From assembly GCA_033297075.1 (NCBI GenBank), contig MU858173.1:1-64000 (forward strand): a stretch of DNA of 64,000 bases, read 5' to 3'. The stretch comes from Rhypophila decipiens (taxonomy: Eukaryota > Ascomycota > Sordariomycetes > Sordariales > Naviculisporaceae). The translations under genes and the position numbers were made by a program. The notes beneath the pieces were generated by a model. That model had not been told where the DNA came from. It saw only the letters and a list, made by a program, of their open reading frames with translations, and did no database searches. The stretch's first letter is position 1. The number at the start of each line of letters is the position of its first letter. Below are positions 45,384-56,693 of the stretch, piece after piece.

Positions 45384-46890
45384 CGACTGGGCATGACGAC
45401 GACGATGTGGGTGCAAACATCTGCCGGTATATCTGAGAAGGAAACGGGTCAGCATCAAAGAGACGATGGAACGTTTGAAGGAAGACGAAGTCGACTGGAC
45501 CAACGGAATCGTAATGTTTCATTGTCCAGTATATCGACATGGGAGATGAGAAGTGGGAGGAAGAACGAGGAAGAGGGAGACTACTGGACACTGAGTCGAC
45601 TGCAACGTGCGCGATGGGCTTTTCTTGTTTGCTTTTATTATTCGTTACGGAACTTTCATGGACAGTGGTGTGTTGGATTCTGGATACCCCCAAAGCACGT
45701 TTATTTACCTTTTGTTCCTTTTTTATATTAACGGTAGCATCATAGCAGTTGCTGTATCCTACCATTCAGTCGGCGCTACCTACCTGCATAGCGGCTACTC
45801 AATGAGAACTTTCATTTGTTTTCCCGTCAATATCGATCCACAAAATCAAGTTCATAGCCGAGAATCGCTGTGAACCATGGCTCCAGCTAGACCATCAACA
45901 CATTATTTGCAGAGGTATTCGCTCACGAAAATATGCTTAAAACTCGGTCAATGGTAGCATTGCATATTGGGCTGAAAACTCAACTGCGGTTCGCTAACTC
46001 AAAGACACATTGCTGCAGATTCTGGAAGTCTCATCTCGCCCGTCTTCTTCCGGCCACCATAAGGAAATCTTTACGAACAACTGGCGGTGGCGTTGCAGTT
46101 GTGAGCAAAATAAAGTGTGACCGCGCGTTCTAGTCTAACAAGAAATCTAGAACAAACCCACTGCAACAATAACGAGCCGTCACTGACATGTCAACATGGC
46201 CGAGCTTTTGTTGACTACAACGTTTCAACATCACAAGATGTCTTGTTTTTCCTCCTGGAGCGTTACTCAAAGCTTATATGCGCTTAGGGGAACGTTGAAA
46301 GTGCGAGCATTCAGAGGGAATTGCTGCAAGAAGCGCAAAGCTGCAACTTGATATTAGCCTGAGGCCGCAGTAACAAAGAAATGAGTAAAGTTCAGCGGCA
46401 AAGACTCTGCAGCCCAATTTACTTTTTGGCGGAGACAACTTTATCCATATTTAGGATCCGCCATCGAGAACTCCCTTATGGTCACACGCAATATAAACAT
46501 CTACCACAGTATGCTAATTTTAACCGCCTACTAACCTGACAAGTACCATGAATATTCGACCCGTTCCGCTGGCCCATCCCAGCCAGAGGGAAGATGGCAC
46601 GATGCGACCAGAACCAGGACTCGAGATGCACTCTAGAATTGCTCGCCACACAATAATCGCTTTCCTCGAGAAGCGACTGCTACTTGTTCTAGATGCGCGC
46701 CAATATCCTTGCCGTCCAGTCCATATATTCCGTCAGTGGCGGCGTGCCTCGGTAACGAGAACCGGGCTCAGAGCCCCGGAACCCATATAGCAGCAATGCT
46801 TCTTAAGTATCCCGAATATCCCGAAGCCAAGCGTGCCGTTCTCTGGGATTCACGCCGATCCAGGAACTCTGCACCACCCCTTCCGACACC
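45384..46890. other. intergenic, no gene seen
   Basis: Spacer and promoter of the LysM gene. Only chance open frames. Confidence 0.5.
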
Positions 46891-48508
46891 ATGGCACGAC
46901 GATCAGCTCTCATCAGGGGAATCTTGATCCTGGCCTTGGGGTTCACTGCCCAGGTCAATGCCCAGTGTTCGAGGAGCATTGAGGCGCACGATGGCGACAC
47001 CTGTGCTTCACTCGCTGCCCTCACGGGGATCACGGTTGCGCAATTTCTCAAGTCCAACCCCGCCGTGACCAGCTGCTCGACTCTCACCCCCGGCCGGACA
47101 TATTGCGTCGAAGGTACGGCACCAGCGGCAACCAGCTCGGCAACCAGCCCTGTGCAAACTTCGGGCCCTCTCCAGGTCAGCACAGACGGCACTTGCGGAC
47201 CGGGAGTGACCTGCAAGGGCTCGAGATTCGGAGGCTGCTGCTCGGAACACGGATTCTGCGGAAGCACCGCCGACTACTGCGGTGACGGATGCCAGCCAAG
47301 TCTCGGGACTTGTGGCTCAGACCCTGGAACACCATCCAGCAGCACCATTACACCACCACCAGCAGGAACGGCGACCAAGACCGTCACCGTCACTAGCACC
47401 GCCACAACCACCAGCACCGCCATCGTCTCGATAACGAGGGCCTCTATTGTTCTCCAGACATCCACCGTGGTCGTCACCAGCGCCGTCATTTCCACCAGCA
47501 CCCGCACCGCGCTGGTCACTGCCACTGGCACTGTCACGGCAACCGTTACCTCCACGGCCGTGGTAACCTCTACCGCGACCGCGTCGGCCAAAGTCGTCAC
47601 TTTGACAAGCATAATCTTCTCGACGTCGACTCAATACCAAACAGCCGTGACAACCTCCACCGCCGTAGCTACGCGGACCGCCGTGGTCACCTCGACAGCC
47701 AAGGTTACATCGACCTCGGTCGTGGTCGAGACCTTGACCACCATCAAGACGGTAAGCGTAACAGCCTGCGGCGGCGGCGGCGGACTCGTCACCACCATCT
47801 GGCAGACGCAGACGAACAGACCAACTCCGACAATCATTATCGGCACCACGCGTATCCCAGGTGGACCGAGCCAGCCCCGTCCTACTCCGTACCTCCCCGG
47901 TAGTTCAAACAAATGTGAGTTTTTACCCCCGGCTTCTTGCTATTCCCCGGAAACTTGTTGTTTGGATAGGTAAAAGAGAAGGAACACACACCTCCTCTAC
48001 CTCCAGTCTGCCTTTACCCGATTGCTTTTTTACAGGATAGGAAGACCCCCAAACACCCTTGCCGAACCTTGCCTGCCCCATTATCCCTGCCTACCTTGGG
48101 TCACTCTATTGTGTTGGATCAAACCTGCCCCATCCGCCCATTTGTCTGCAACGATGATCATGGTGAAATCAGACCTCTAATCTAGCCTCCCATCTTTTTC
48201 TTTTCTCCAAACGAATAGGCCGCAACTACGATCAAATCCAAGAAGGCGATACCTGCCGCCAGATAGCCAACCGAAACTCTGTCTCGCTGCTGGATTTGTA
48301 AGTCCATCCAAAGAAAAAGCCAAAAATCAGCAATCACATTAATGCTAACAAACTTTGTAACAGCTACAAACTAAATCCATCGGTGAGCGCCAACAAACCC
48401 CTCCTCGGCGGGCTCTTGTGCACCCTGGAACTATTACTGAGTGGTCTTTGCCAGATTGATTGTGACGACCTGTGGCCCGGATATTTTGTCTGCGTGGAGG
48501 ATAATTAG
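46891..48508 (+). CDS. secreted LysM-CBM18-LysM chitin-binding protein
   Basis: Four exons: 46891-47914, 48219-48297, 48364-48382 and 48455-48508, 391 residues. A signal peptide (ILILALGFTAQVNA) leads into a first LysM (HDGDTCASLAALTGITVAQF ... GRTYCV). A CBM18 hevein-type domain follows (TCGPGVTCKGSRFGGCCSEH, then FCGSTADYCGDGC). Then comes a Thr/Ser/Val-rich linker of about 170 residues. A second LysM is spread over the three small last exons: EGDTCRQIANRN, FYKLNPS, then IDCDDLWPGYFVCVED. Splicing all three introns is needed to complete it; the first is long (304 bases). Such proteins sit in the cell wall or bind chitin fragments, and some shield fungi from plant chitin receptors. Which applies here is unknown. 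Confidence 0.8.
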
Positions 48509-49566
48509 TGGCCGTCATCGACGAGCGAGCCGGAAACGGAAAGGCTGGATGGAAGAAGCTATTTAGGAACGAAAGCAGTCCAAGGTTGCAAGGTAATTCG
48601 ACCGCGGAGATTGGGAAGCAAAGGTGCTTAAGGCTGGAATGACCAAGGGGAGGCGACTCGGAAGCCTGAGGGGGCCCTGCATGAGAACATATCATTGGGA
48701 GTCTGTAGGGATGGAAGTAAATAGTGGGTTGGTGCATAATGAGAATGCTTAATATCAGCAAACATTCCCTTCATATTCTCTCGGATTGTCCTTTATGACC
48801 ATGGGACTGACTACATGCTGAAATCATTCGCAAGGAACAAGAAAACGACCAATCCCCTTCAACCTCTTGTTCAGCCCAGTATCCTTCATTCCTTCCTTCT
48901 ACTGAAGTGTGCTTAGAAAGGCTGGATATGCGGTAATACGTGTACTGGAGGGCACTATGGGCAGCGATGTATAGTGGTCGAGCTCTTCGACCCAATCCTA
49001 AGTGGGCAGGGTGCTGCCATGGTGAGGGACGCAGTCAACATCGGTCAACGTAAACAATCTCTTTGTTGGGTCAGGGTGGCAAACTCCTGCGGGTACAATG
49101 TGTCTGTCCTTTCTCAGAGACAGTACCCCTGAATTGTGACAGAAAGAGAAACAATGACCAATTCTGGAGTCCTTCCCTTTGTCCCTGTTGCCTAACCAAT
49201 GAATAACACGAATTCCAAACAGCCACAAAAGCTTGTAGCTCGGCTTGTTTGAGAAACAACCTGAAACCCAAGGCCACCACTCGTTAGACAGTGAGATTAT
49301 GCCAAACACATCCATTCCTCACCATGCCAGGGAAAGTAGTATAAAAACCACCAGAATCCACCACTTCTACTCACAATCACTTCCTTTCCCCCCAAACAAA
49401 CAGCTCGATCTTGAGGCTCAAGACAACCAACTTGCAAGCCAAAGATCGAGTGCCCTTACTGACCAACACAGACTAGACCTACCAAACAGTAGTCCAACTA
49501 AGTTCCGAGCCCCTCAAACGAACAAAACACAAAGAGAAGAAAAGAATCAACAAAGTCAAAACGAAA
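48509..49566. other. intergenic, no gene seen
   Basis: No coding frame with family features. Likely the promoter of the small membrane protein that follows. Confidence 0.5.
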
Positions 49567-49791
49567 ATGTCCACTTCCGACAACGGCGGCGGAAAAGAGC
49601 TGTACGACGACTGGCCAGAATTTCCGCCAGTCAACCTCAGCAAAGCAGGCCCAATCGACCGGGAACTAGACATAGACGCGACCCCCCTCGACAAGATTCT
49701 CAAACCCTATGAGCGGTTCCACCTAATCGGACTAGGTCTAACAATCGGGCTGACAGGCCTCATCTTGAACGAGCTGTCTGCCCTCATGTAG
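49567..49791 (+). CDS. small tail-anchored-like membrane protein, unknown
   Basis: Intronless, 74 residues. A polar acidic N-terminal part (ELYDDWPEFPPVNLSKAG, then DRELDIDATPLDKILKPYERF) is followed by one hydrophobic segment close to the C terminus (HLIGLGLTIGLTGLILNELS). The context AAAATGTCC suits a start. The Asp/Pro-rich leader and single tail helix look like a real short membrane protein, perhaps of ER or mitochondrial outer membrane, but no family is recognised. Confidence 0.5.
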   Translation: MSTSDNGGGKELYDDWPEFPPVNLSKAGPIDRELDIDATPLDKILKPYERFHLIGLGLTIGLTGLILNELSALM

Positions 49792-50661
49792 TCAAGCAAG
49801 AGTTTCCACACACACACACACACACACAGACACAAAACGACCGAGCAATCCCCGGCATTACAACGTTTCCTCAGGACAAAAAGGATGCACTCTTCACTCA
49901 ACTCACTCACTCATTCACATGAGAAAGTGATGGTGCTCGTGATTGTGATCAACATTCTTTCCCTGGACAGGAGCAGCCGCAGGGACTCGGTCAAGTGTCT
50001 GTGTAGAACTTGGACAAAGTTTCAGCTGAACACGAAAGCTTGACCATCAAGCCTCAGCTACACTGATCACTAATTAATATAACAGAATAATCCTTATATT
50101 TACATCCCAGTCCCATATCCCGCTAACCAATCCCCAGTGTAATGAAATTTTAGTAACTGTAATATTGTCCACTTCAGGTGTGCCTCCTTGTTTTGAACGA
50201 GCGCTACCTCAGCAGTCATGTCCTCCATCACTAGAATCGAAAGGTGCAGCAAATTGTGGTTATGCTGCATCATGCCACGGCCAGAAACGTTCTCTAGATA
50301 TAAGTTTTTTTCAGATGAATCAATTAATAGGTACCTAACTGAACGCAAAGACAAGATGAGTGACGCAAGAAAAGAAATGATAACGAATAACGCCATCCGA
50401 CCCGAGACATCATGCCATCCGTCTACTGGATCGCCGGTTAATCATCACCTGATATCATAATACAAGTTGTCCTTTGGACCCTTCCACTTCCTTGAAATAA
50501 GAAATGCTCGTTGTATCATTCATCCCATACTCATCAACGGTCAACCTCATCTCATCATCTCCTCAAAATACAATGCCTCAACCCCACATTTTACTCATCC
50601 CCTTTGCATACCTTCCAGGCCGGAACCCTCATAATTGAGATCGAGTATTCTTGCCACAAGC
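49792..50661. other. intergenic, no gene seen
   Basis: 3' flanks of two convergent genes. It includes the (CA)n tract listed separately. Nothing else supported. Confidence 0.5.
49807..49828. repeat. (CA)11 microsatellite
   Basis: Eleven CA units just after the stop codon of the small membrane protein gene, followed by the imperfect GACACA. Confidence 0.9.
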
Positions 50662-52415
50662 TTAGAGCTCCTTATGCACCTGCTCCTTGGCCTGCTGAGC
50701 CTTGTTCTTGGCGGCGTCAGCTCCCATGTTGAGCTGGCTGAGGACCCAGTCCCAACCTCCCTTGACGTTCTCTCCGAGCCTAGCGAGGATGGTTTCGGAC
50801 GGTGATGATGTTCCGTACTTGAAGTAGGTGTGCTGCTTGCGAGCAAGGGCACGAATCTCGTTGATCTTTGATCCCTGAGGAACCGGGATGCCGTAGCTGT
50901 CGAGGTAAGCCTTCAAGTCGCTCTCGCTCCAGGTGTCGAAAGTGTTGGCCTTGGCGGAATCGGTGGCGCTCGCGAGATAGCTGGTGACCGAAGCGTATGT
51001 ATCACCTCCAGCGGACGAGGCAGAGGCATAGTAGGCCTGAGCGGCCTTGACAAGATCTTCGCGAGTGGCGCCGGCCTGCTCACTGGCCTTCTTTGCAGCA
51101 GCATTGCCGCTGTTGGCGAGGTAGGTCTTCAGGTTGTCGTAGGTGTAGTCATCATAGGTCCAGGCGGTCCAGCCAGATGCGGCCTTGTGAGAATGCTTAC
51201 GAACCAAGGCACGGAGCTCATCGACCTTAGAGCCCTGAGGAACGGGCACACCACGAGCATCCAGATATGCCTTCAGTCGGCTCTCGGACCAGGTATCGAT
51301 GACCTTGTTGAATGCATCGGTCTTGGCTTGTGAAGCAGCGTCGGTGGCCTTGGCAACATTCTCGCCGACATTGGAGGTAGCAGCGCCATATGCTGAAGCA
51401 GCAGATGCACCAACGGTGTCACCCATGATCTCAGCACGATGCTTTCGGACGAGGGCGCGCAGCTGGTTGACCTTGGTACCCTGAGGAACGTTGATGGAAT
51501 TCTTGTCGCAGAACTCCTTCAGCTGGGACTCGCTCCAGGCATCAATGAGCTTGTCAGTCACGGATGCATATGCCGCCTCGGCACTGGCTTGGGCCTTGGC
51601 CTTTTGTTCCTGGGCGCGGAGGTATGCAAGTCGTGAGTTGCGGCGGACGGAGGCAACGAGCTTGTCTCTCTATAAAAGGTTATCAGCATTGAACGAGGCA
51701 AAAATAGGTGGAAGGGAACGTACCGTGGTCGGCTGAGGAGCAGGGATGCCATGAGTGTCGAGCCATTCCTTCAAGTCAGATTCGCTCCAGGTAGAATAGA
51801 GCCAGTTGCCAGGGTATGAGGCCGTCTCACCGGCCTTCTCAGCGGCTGTCTCGTAGGCACTCCGAGCCTTCTGGAGCAGAGTGTCGCGCTTTCGGGGCTG
51901 GGGAACAGGAATACCGTGGTAATCGCAGAAAGACTTGAGCTGGCTGTCGGTCCAAGTGTCCAAGATCCAATCCTTGACGCTGCCCCAGGCAGTCTGAGCT
52001 TTGTCTTCAGTCTCGTACCAGGTGCCCGAAACCTGATTGACGAGAGCATCCTTGTTTGCACCAGCAGACTGCTTCGTCTCGATGCCCTTCTGCTTCAAGT
52101 ACTCACTCAACTGAGCCGAGTCCCAGTTCTTGTATGGTGTCGTGACCCAGGAATCCCAGTTCTCAGAGACGAGCTTCTCGAGTTGCTTGCGATCTGCTGG
52201 GGTGGGGTAGGGGACATCGTGATCTGAGAGCCACCGCTCGAGCTCCGTCTCGTGCCACTTGTTGTATGCTATGAAATAACCTGTCAATTGGTTTTTCTGG
52301 AATGTCAATGAGATCCAGGAGAAAATAGGGACGTACCAGCATTGGAGAACCATGAGCTACCGAGGGCGACGTCAGCCACCACGGCCAACGAAAAGAGGGC
52401 CGCTGAGATCCTCAT
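50662..52415 (-). CDS. Ish1/Msc1-like stress-responsive repeat protein
   Basis: Three exons on the minus strand: 52415-52337, 52268-51724 and 51669-50662, 543 residues. A signal peptide starts MRISAALFSLAVVADVALG. About seven or eight Ish1 repeats follow, each with W(S/T)ESxLKxxLDxxGIPVPQ and a second helix of the RxxLxxxVRK type. Examples are KWHETELERWLSDHDVPYP, TWTDSQLKSFCDYHGIPVPQ, AWSESQLKEFCDKNSINVPQ and TWSESDLKAYLDSYGIPVPQ. In fission yeast Ish1 is a stress-induced protein at the nuclear envelope; fungal Msc1-like relatives enter the ER. The second exon could also begin 12 bases earlier (52280) in frame, giving alternative acceptors GACAG or CATAG. Confidence 0.87.
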
Positions 52416-53360
52416 TGTGTGCGAGTGTACTGTTCAAATCGTGATTGTCGTCTGTTGGTTTGGGGATTGTGGTTAAACGTAGATATTGATCAGAGCAAAG
52501 CGAGTCGAAGCACTATTGCTGGTTAATATTGGTGAAGTTGGGGAGGAAAAGGGAGAGAAAAGAGAGAATGGGATTCAGCAGTGACGTGATGGAGTGCTGG
52601 AACAGCAGAGCGGTGGCTGCCTTCTGAGACAAAGAAGCTACTGGTAGCGTGGAGAGTCAAGACGTCATTGTTTCCAACGTTTGGAGGGCAGGCAGGATTG
52701 GACCAGATGTGTTGCAGCTCGCCAGCTGTCGAAGTCCGGTGGCAGCCAATCAAAGGCGGACTACGCACTGCACAGGTGTGCAGACTGAACCGCAAACAAG
52801 TGACAATCGACACTTTCGCGAAGCACATGTCAAGTGAGACGCGATCAAGGGCGGTGGGAGAAAAGCCTCCGGCCCCGGTGACGTCAGTCCGCTGCACATC
52901 ACGGCGGGACACTGCAGTTGGCGATTGGCCACCGGCGAATTTTCAAAACAATCCTTCCCAAGCTGCTGCTCTTTCATCTGTTTGGGATCACACAGGTGGA
53001 GTCCTATCGATCATCATTTGCTTTCCTTCCACTGTCAGGTTGCTGCAACGCAGAAGATCTCTATGACGTCACCAGATGGCCATGACGTTCCAGCCCTTCG
53101 AGTGCCAAGCCAACAGCCACTTTGACGACGAGCGGCAACCAACGATAGCGACAGATTTCAATCAATGCACGAGCTATCAATCTGGGTCCGGGTTCCTGGG
53201 AGCTTCGTGAGGGTTACACGTGTAATATGAATGTGCAAGCTGCTCAAGAGCACAGTTAGCTGGCCGGCGAGTGTACATATTACACTTCGTGTAAGGACCA
53301 AGCGAGGTACATGTACCCTTGACCGCCTCCTAATGAACAAGGTGCAAAAGACCCACGCAA

Positions 53361-53414
53361 CATCCAAGGGTGAGATTGCATCCAAGGGTGAGATTGCATC
53401 CAAGGGTGAGATTG
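53361..53414. repeat. 18-bp tandem repeat, three copies
   Basis: Unit CATCCAAGGGTGAGATTG repeated three times without mismatch (53361, 53379, 53397). Confidence 0.95.
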
Positions 53415-53829
53415 GGCCGGCAGGCCGGTCATGAACCGCAGACCGGTGGCCTGCATCGGGGAGTGACAAGTTTTAATGAGTCTCCACAGTCAACGGCCAC
53501 CCGGCCCTTTCCCTTTCCCTTGCCGTCTGGGTGCGGCGAATCGTTCGGGTCTGAGGAAAAGAGCGGGCCGGACACGGAGCCACGCCACCCGGCCCGAGAA
53601 CACCCAAAACTGCACCTACACAGATGTAGAATCGAGGGATGGGTCAAAAATTTACACTCAAACTCCATTCTCTATAGTGGGCTTACAGGGCACTACCCGC
53701 CTGAATGGATGGAATTCAGGGGGTATTCCAAGGCACTGTTTTAGGGGTTCTTAGCGCCCCCTCAATTTTGGCCCTTTCGACTTTGACCAATCCCATTTCG
53801 ACGCCCACGTGCCTACTAACCTCAAACAA

Positions 53830-53862
53830 AAGCAAACTGCGAGCATGGAGCAAGCATTACAC
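53830..53862 (+). repeat. truncated copy of the next gene's start region
   Basis: 33 bases that match 54127-54159 at 29 positions and include an ATG followed by the same first six codons (MEQALH). The frame here stops after about 21 codons. It appears to be a partial 5' duplication. Confidence 0.7.
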
Positions 53863-54141
53863 TTTCACGTAGGTATAAAACAGGGACTGATTTCAGATAT
53901 AGTCTTTTAAGGTGTTAATATCTTTTGTCTTTATGATAATATGTAATTAGATTTTCACACTCCATAATTACCAATACAGATATCCGTGTACCTAGGTATG
54001 TAATATCGAGACCATTTGAATCTGATGTGCTTTCATCGCCCAGGAACGAACCGTACTTATTCCGGCCAAACTGCTCGTCTGCTCTGTTTCTTTCGTAGTT
54101 TCGTCGTCCAACTGCTCGTCTACCGCAAGCAAACTGTTAGC

Positions 54142-55711
54142 ATGGAACAAGCACTACACAATCGAATCCCGAGATGGGAAGCCATCCGCAACATCACTGG
54201 ACAACCTGGCATCTCCGTCGGCGTCATACACCAAGGCCGCGAAGTTTTAAACTATCATGCCGGCGTCATCGATTTCGATACGAACAAGAAGCCCAACGGT
54301 GATACTCTCTATTGCATTGCCTCCTTGTCCAAGGCCCTCATGGCCGCGTCGATTGACATGCTGGTCCGGGAAGGCGAGACATCGTGGGACACGCCTGTGC
54401 ACTCCATTATTCCTGAGTTCCGGCACACCCACAAGACCGCTGAACTCAAAGGCATGACTCTGCGGGACATCTGTTCACACCGTACTGGTCTGCTTAGCCT
54501 GGACGAAATCACCCAGGGCCTCGACGGCAGGATTCTCATTGACAAGAAGGAGGTGGTCAAAGTCTGCAACGCCATGCCCGTCAAACACGAACTGAGGAGC
54601 AGCTTCCTCTACAACAACGGTCTCTTTGAGCTCGCGGGTCACGTGGTGGAGCGTCTCTCGGGCTATTCTACCTGGGGCGTCTTCCAGCACGAACGTATCT
54701 ATGAGCCCCTCGGCATGAATCGCACGAGGGCATTCAGAGATGACGACGAGATTGACGATAACTTTGCCCAGCCTTATATGATTCTCACTGATGGCACGCC
54801 ATCCTACATTCCCTCTACCGAGTTATCAGTCGATTCGATGAACGGCGGTTCTGGAGGCGTGAGAAGCTCGCTGAACGACTTGCTGAAGTGGAGTCGGTGC
54901 CTCCTGGCCTCATTCGACAAGGCATTGCCCGAGATGGTGGCATCGTGCCTCACAACTCGCCCATTTTCACCAGGTGCACCATTGCAAACCCTGAGGATGC
55001 AGAAGCGGGGGATTACTGCACCGGCTGGTGCCATCATCGAACTCCTGCCAAATTGGGGCTAATTTCGCCAAATCGAACCCTCATTTCCCCGTCTTGGGGG
55101 CTGCTTCTCCGTCCCTACTTGTCTATGGCCACCAAGGAGACGTACCCGGCAACACGTGCAACATTTACATCATCCCAGAAACGAACTCAGCTGTGGTTGT
55201 GCTCGCCAACGGCACCGGCCACAGTGATGCAACAGACTGGATTGCCCAAGACATCATTCAGACCATATCGGAACTCAAGCCAGAGGTTGACTTTCTCTCA
55301 GTGGCCAAGGAGGCCTCAAGGCTGTATCTCTCCCACTACACCCGCGACTTTCGGGACCCCCTTGAACGTAATCGAGGAGCCAAATCTCCGCTCCCCCCTC
55401 TCGGCGACTTTGTGGGGACCTATGTCATGGAAGACCTCGACGTGGTCTTTATTTGTGTGTCCCTCGTCCCGAACTCGGGCATAATGCGGATGCGGATCAA
55501 TGGGCACGATGACCAAGCGATGGTGCTGAATTATTACAATGATGACGTTTTCAGTTATCTCCCAGATAGCTACGACGAATGCCTCAAACGTGGCCTGGAC
55601 AGGACACACTGGTCCGCTTTCCTGATACATTTCCTGCGTGATGAACAGGGCCGTGTCAAGGGCTGCCGCTGGGAGCTAGACGGTGTCGACACTTTGTTCA
55701 CTCGCAAATAG
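54142..55711 (+). pseudogene. beta-lactamase/transpeptidase-like serine hydrolase, broken by two frameshifts
   Basis: Starts at ATG 54142 (MEQALHNRIPRW). The class C beta-lactamase-like fold shows SLSK (S-x-x-K) near residue 60 and YNN (Y-x-N) near residue 155. The third motif HQG lies in YGHQGDVPG. Three reading frames carry consecutive parts of one protein. Frame one runs to about 54920 (RCLLASFDK). A second frame from there to about 55080 reads DGGIVPHNSPIF and DYCTGWCHHRTPAKLGLISP. A third runs from about 55085 (FPVLGAASPSLLVYGHQG) to 55711. No intron fits either junction, so each looks like loss of one base. As it stands the first frame ends at 55062, about 306 residues in, without the third motif. 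Sequencing error is the main alternative. Confidence 0.7.
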
Positions 55712-56165
55712 TTTTGGTTATTATATAAGGGCTTCATAAACACGCGCCTTTTAGCAGACAGACTACAATAGTATCAATGAACTAATAGTCTCTCAAAGCT
55801 AGCGCTTATCGAGATACATGACTGACAATAGAAAGAGAGAGAAAAGACTGCCTGCAAAGTCCACACTTTACCACATCAAAACTGGATACACACAAAGCCC
55901 GACCGATTGGAATATTCAGTGTTTTCTGACTGAATACAGCTGAGACGTTTCTTGGAATCCTTTCTGCCACGAACTAGGCGACAGCTTGATCATATGATAA
56001 ACAGCGTCCCTGCAAACCCTGTGCCAGGGTTGAGCCTGCGTGTCTTGCAAAAGAAGGATTGCACCCTTCGGCTGGTCCCAGCGACTGATGGAAAATCTTG
56101 TCAGTACAAAATGGCTCGTTGGTCATGTCCAGACCAATATTCGAATCAGACGTGAATAGGGTGTC
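55712..56165. other. intergenic between convergent genes
   Basis: AT-rich 3' flanks; no gene seen. Confidence 0.5.
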
Positions 56166-56693
56166 TTACCAAGTATCGACCAGCCACAGCAACACTTTCC
56201 AAGCACCAGATTGAGAATGACCATGAGCAGGCAAAGCGTCTGCCTTGCTATGGCGCCTTCTTATCCACCACGTCGATTTGACTCTTCCCACGCTGTAAAG
56301 GTCGACCCCCCCCCCCCCCCCCGCTGCCCTGCCTCGCGATTCTCCCTCCTGCTGCATCCCAAATTTCCACGCAGCATAACTGGTCGCCCTCCCGGGGCAA
56401 TAGAAGAACCACAGGATCCAGCAAACCACGCATACGGCATAGTAAACTGCGCCGAGCACAAGTACGAGCGGTACCAAGGGCGATATCAAGGCAGCGCCGA
56501 GCAAAACGAGGATGAATAGGCCGGGCACGGCCCAGACTTTGGGCCACCTGTAGTAAGAATCCATAGCGACAATGGCCATGGTGTAGAATGTCACGATGCC
56601 TTGTGAATAGAAATATCCATTGGATCCGAGGATTTCAGCTAGGCTGCTTGTGAAGTGGTCCACTGGGCCTGCTTGGTGAGTAGCTGGAGCCAT
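56166..56693 (-). CDS. small membrane protein, PY-cluster member 1
   Basis: Intronless, 175 residues. Start MAPATHQAG; one moderate hydrophobic segment (GIVTFYTMAIVAM), then a long hydrophobic hairpin (VPGLFILVLLGAALISPLVP, continuing to VCWILWFFYCPG). The tail after it contains a run of Gly encoded by a 17-base G tract. All three frames are open for some distance beyond the tract, so the true C terminus is uncertain; none of them ends in the PPxY motif found in the neighbours. The WILWFFYCPG segment resembles RFLYCPS in the decayed copy next door. No known family; membrane location only. Confidence 0.55.
   Translation of the reverse strand: MAPATHQAGPVDHFTSSLAEILGSNGYFYSQGIVTFYTMAIVAMDSYYRWPKVWAVPGLFILVLLGAALISPLVPLVLVLGAVYYAVCVVCWILWFFYCPGRATSYAAWKFGMQQEGESRGRAAGGGGGVDLYSVGRVKSTWWIRRRHSKADALPAHGHSQSGAWKVLLWLVDTW
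56306..56322. repeat. 17-base poly-C tract inside a coding frame
   Basis: Seventeen consecutive C on the plus strand (G on the coding strand), inside the small membrane protein gene. Such tracts slip easily in replication and sequencing. Confidence 0.85.

Larger units (their letters stand above)
52416..54141. other. intergenic, with repeats
   Basis: Promoter of the Ish1 gene, then 1.3 kb with no supportable gene. It includes an 18-bp triple repeat, and an AT-rich part (53870-54010) between two partial copies of the start region of the next gene. Confidence 0.5.

Noticed and set aside
53361..53414. CRISPR-like repeat array
   Set aside because: Three directly abutting copies without spacers in a fungal genome; a simple tandem repeat.
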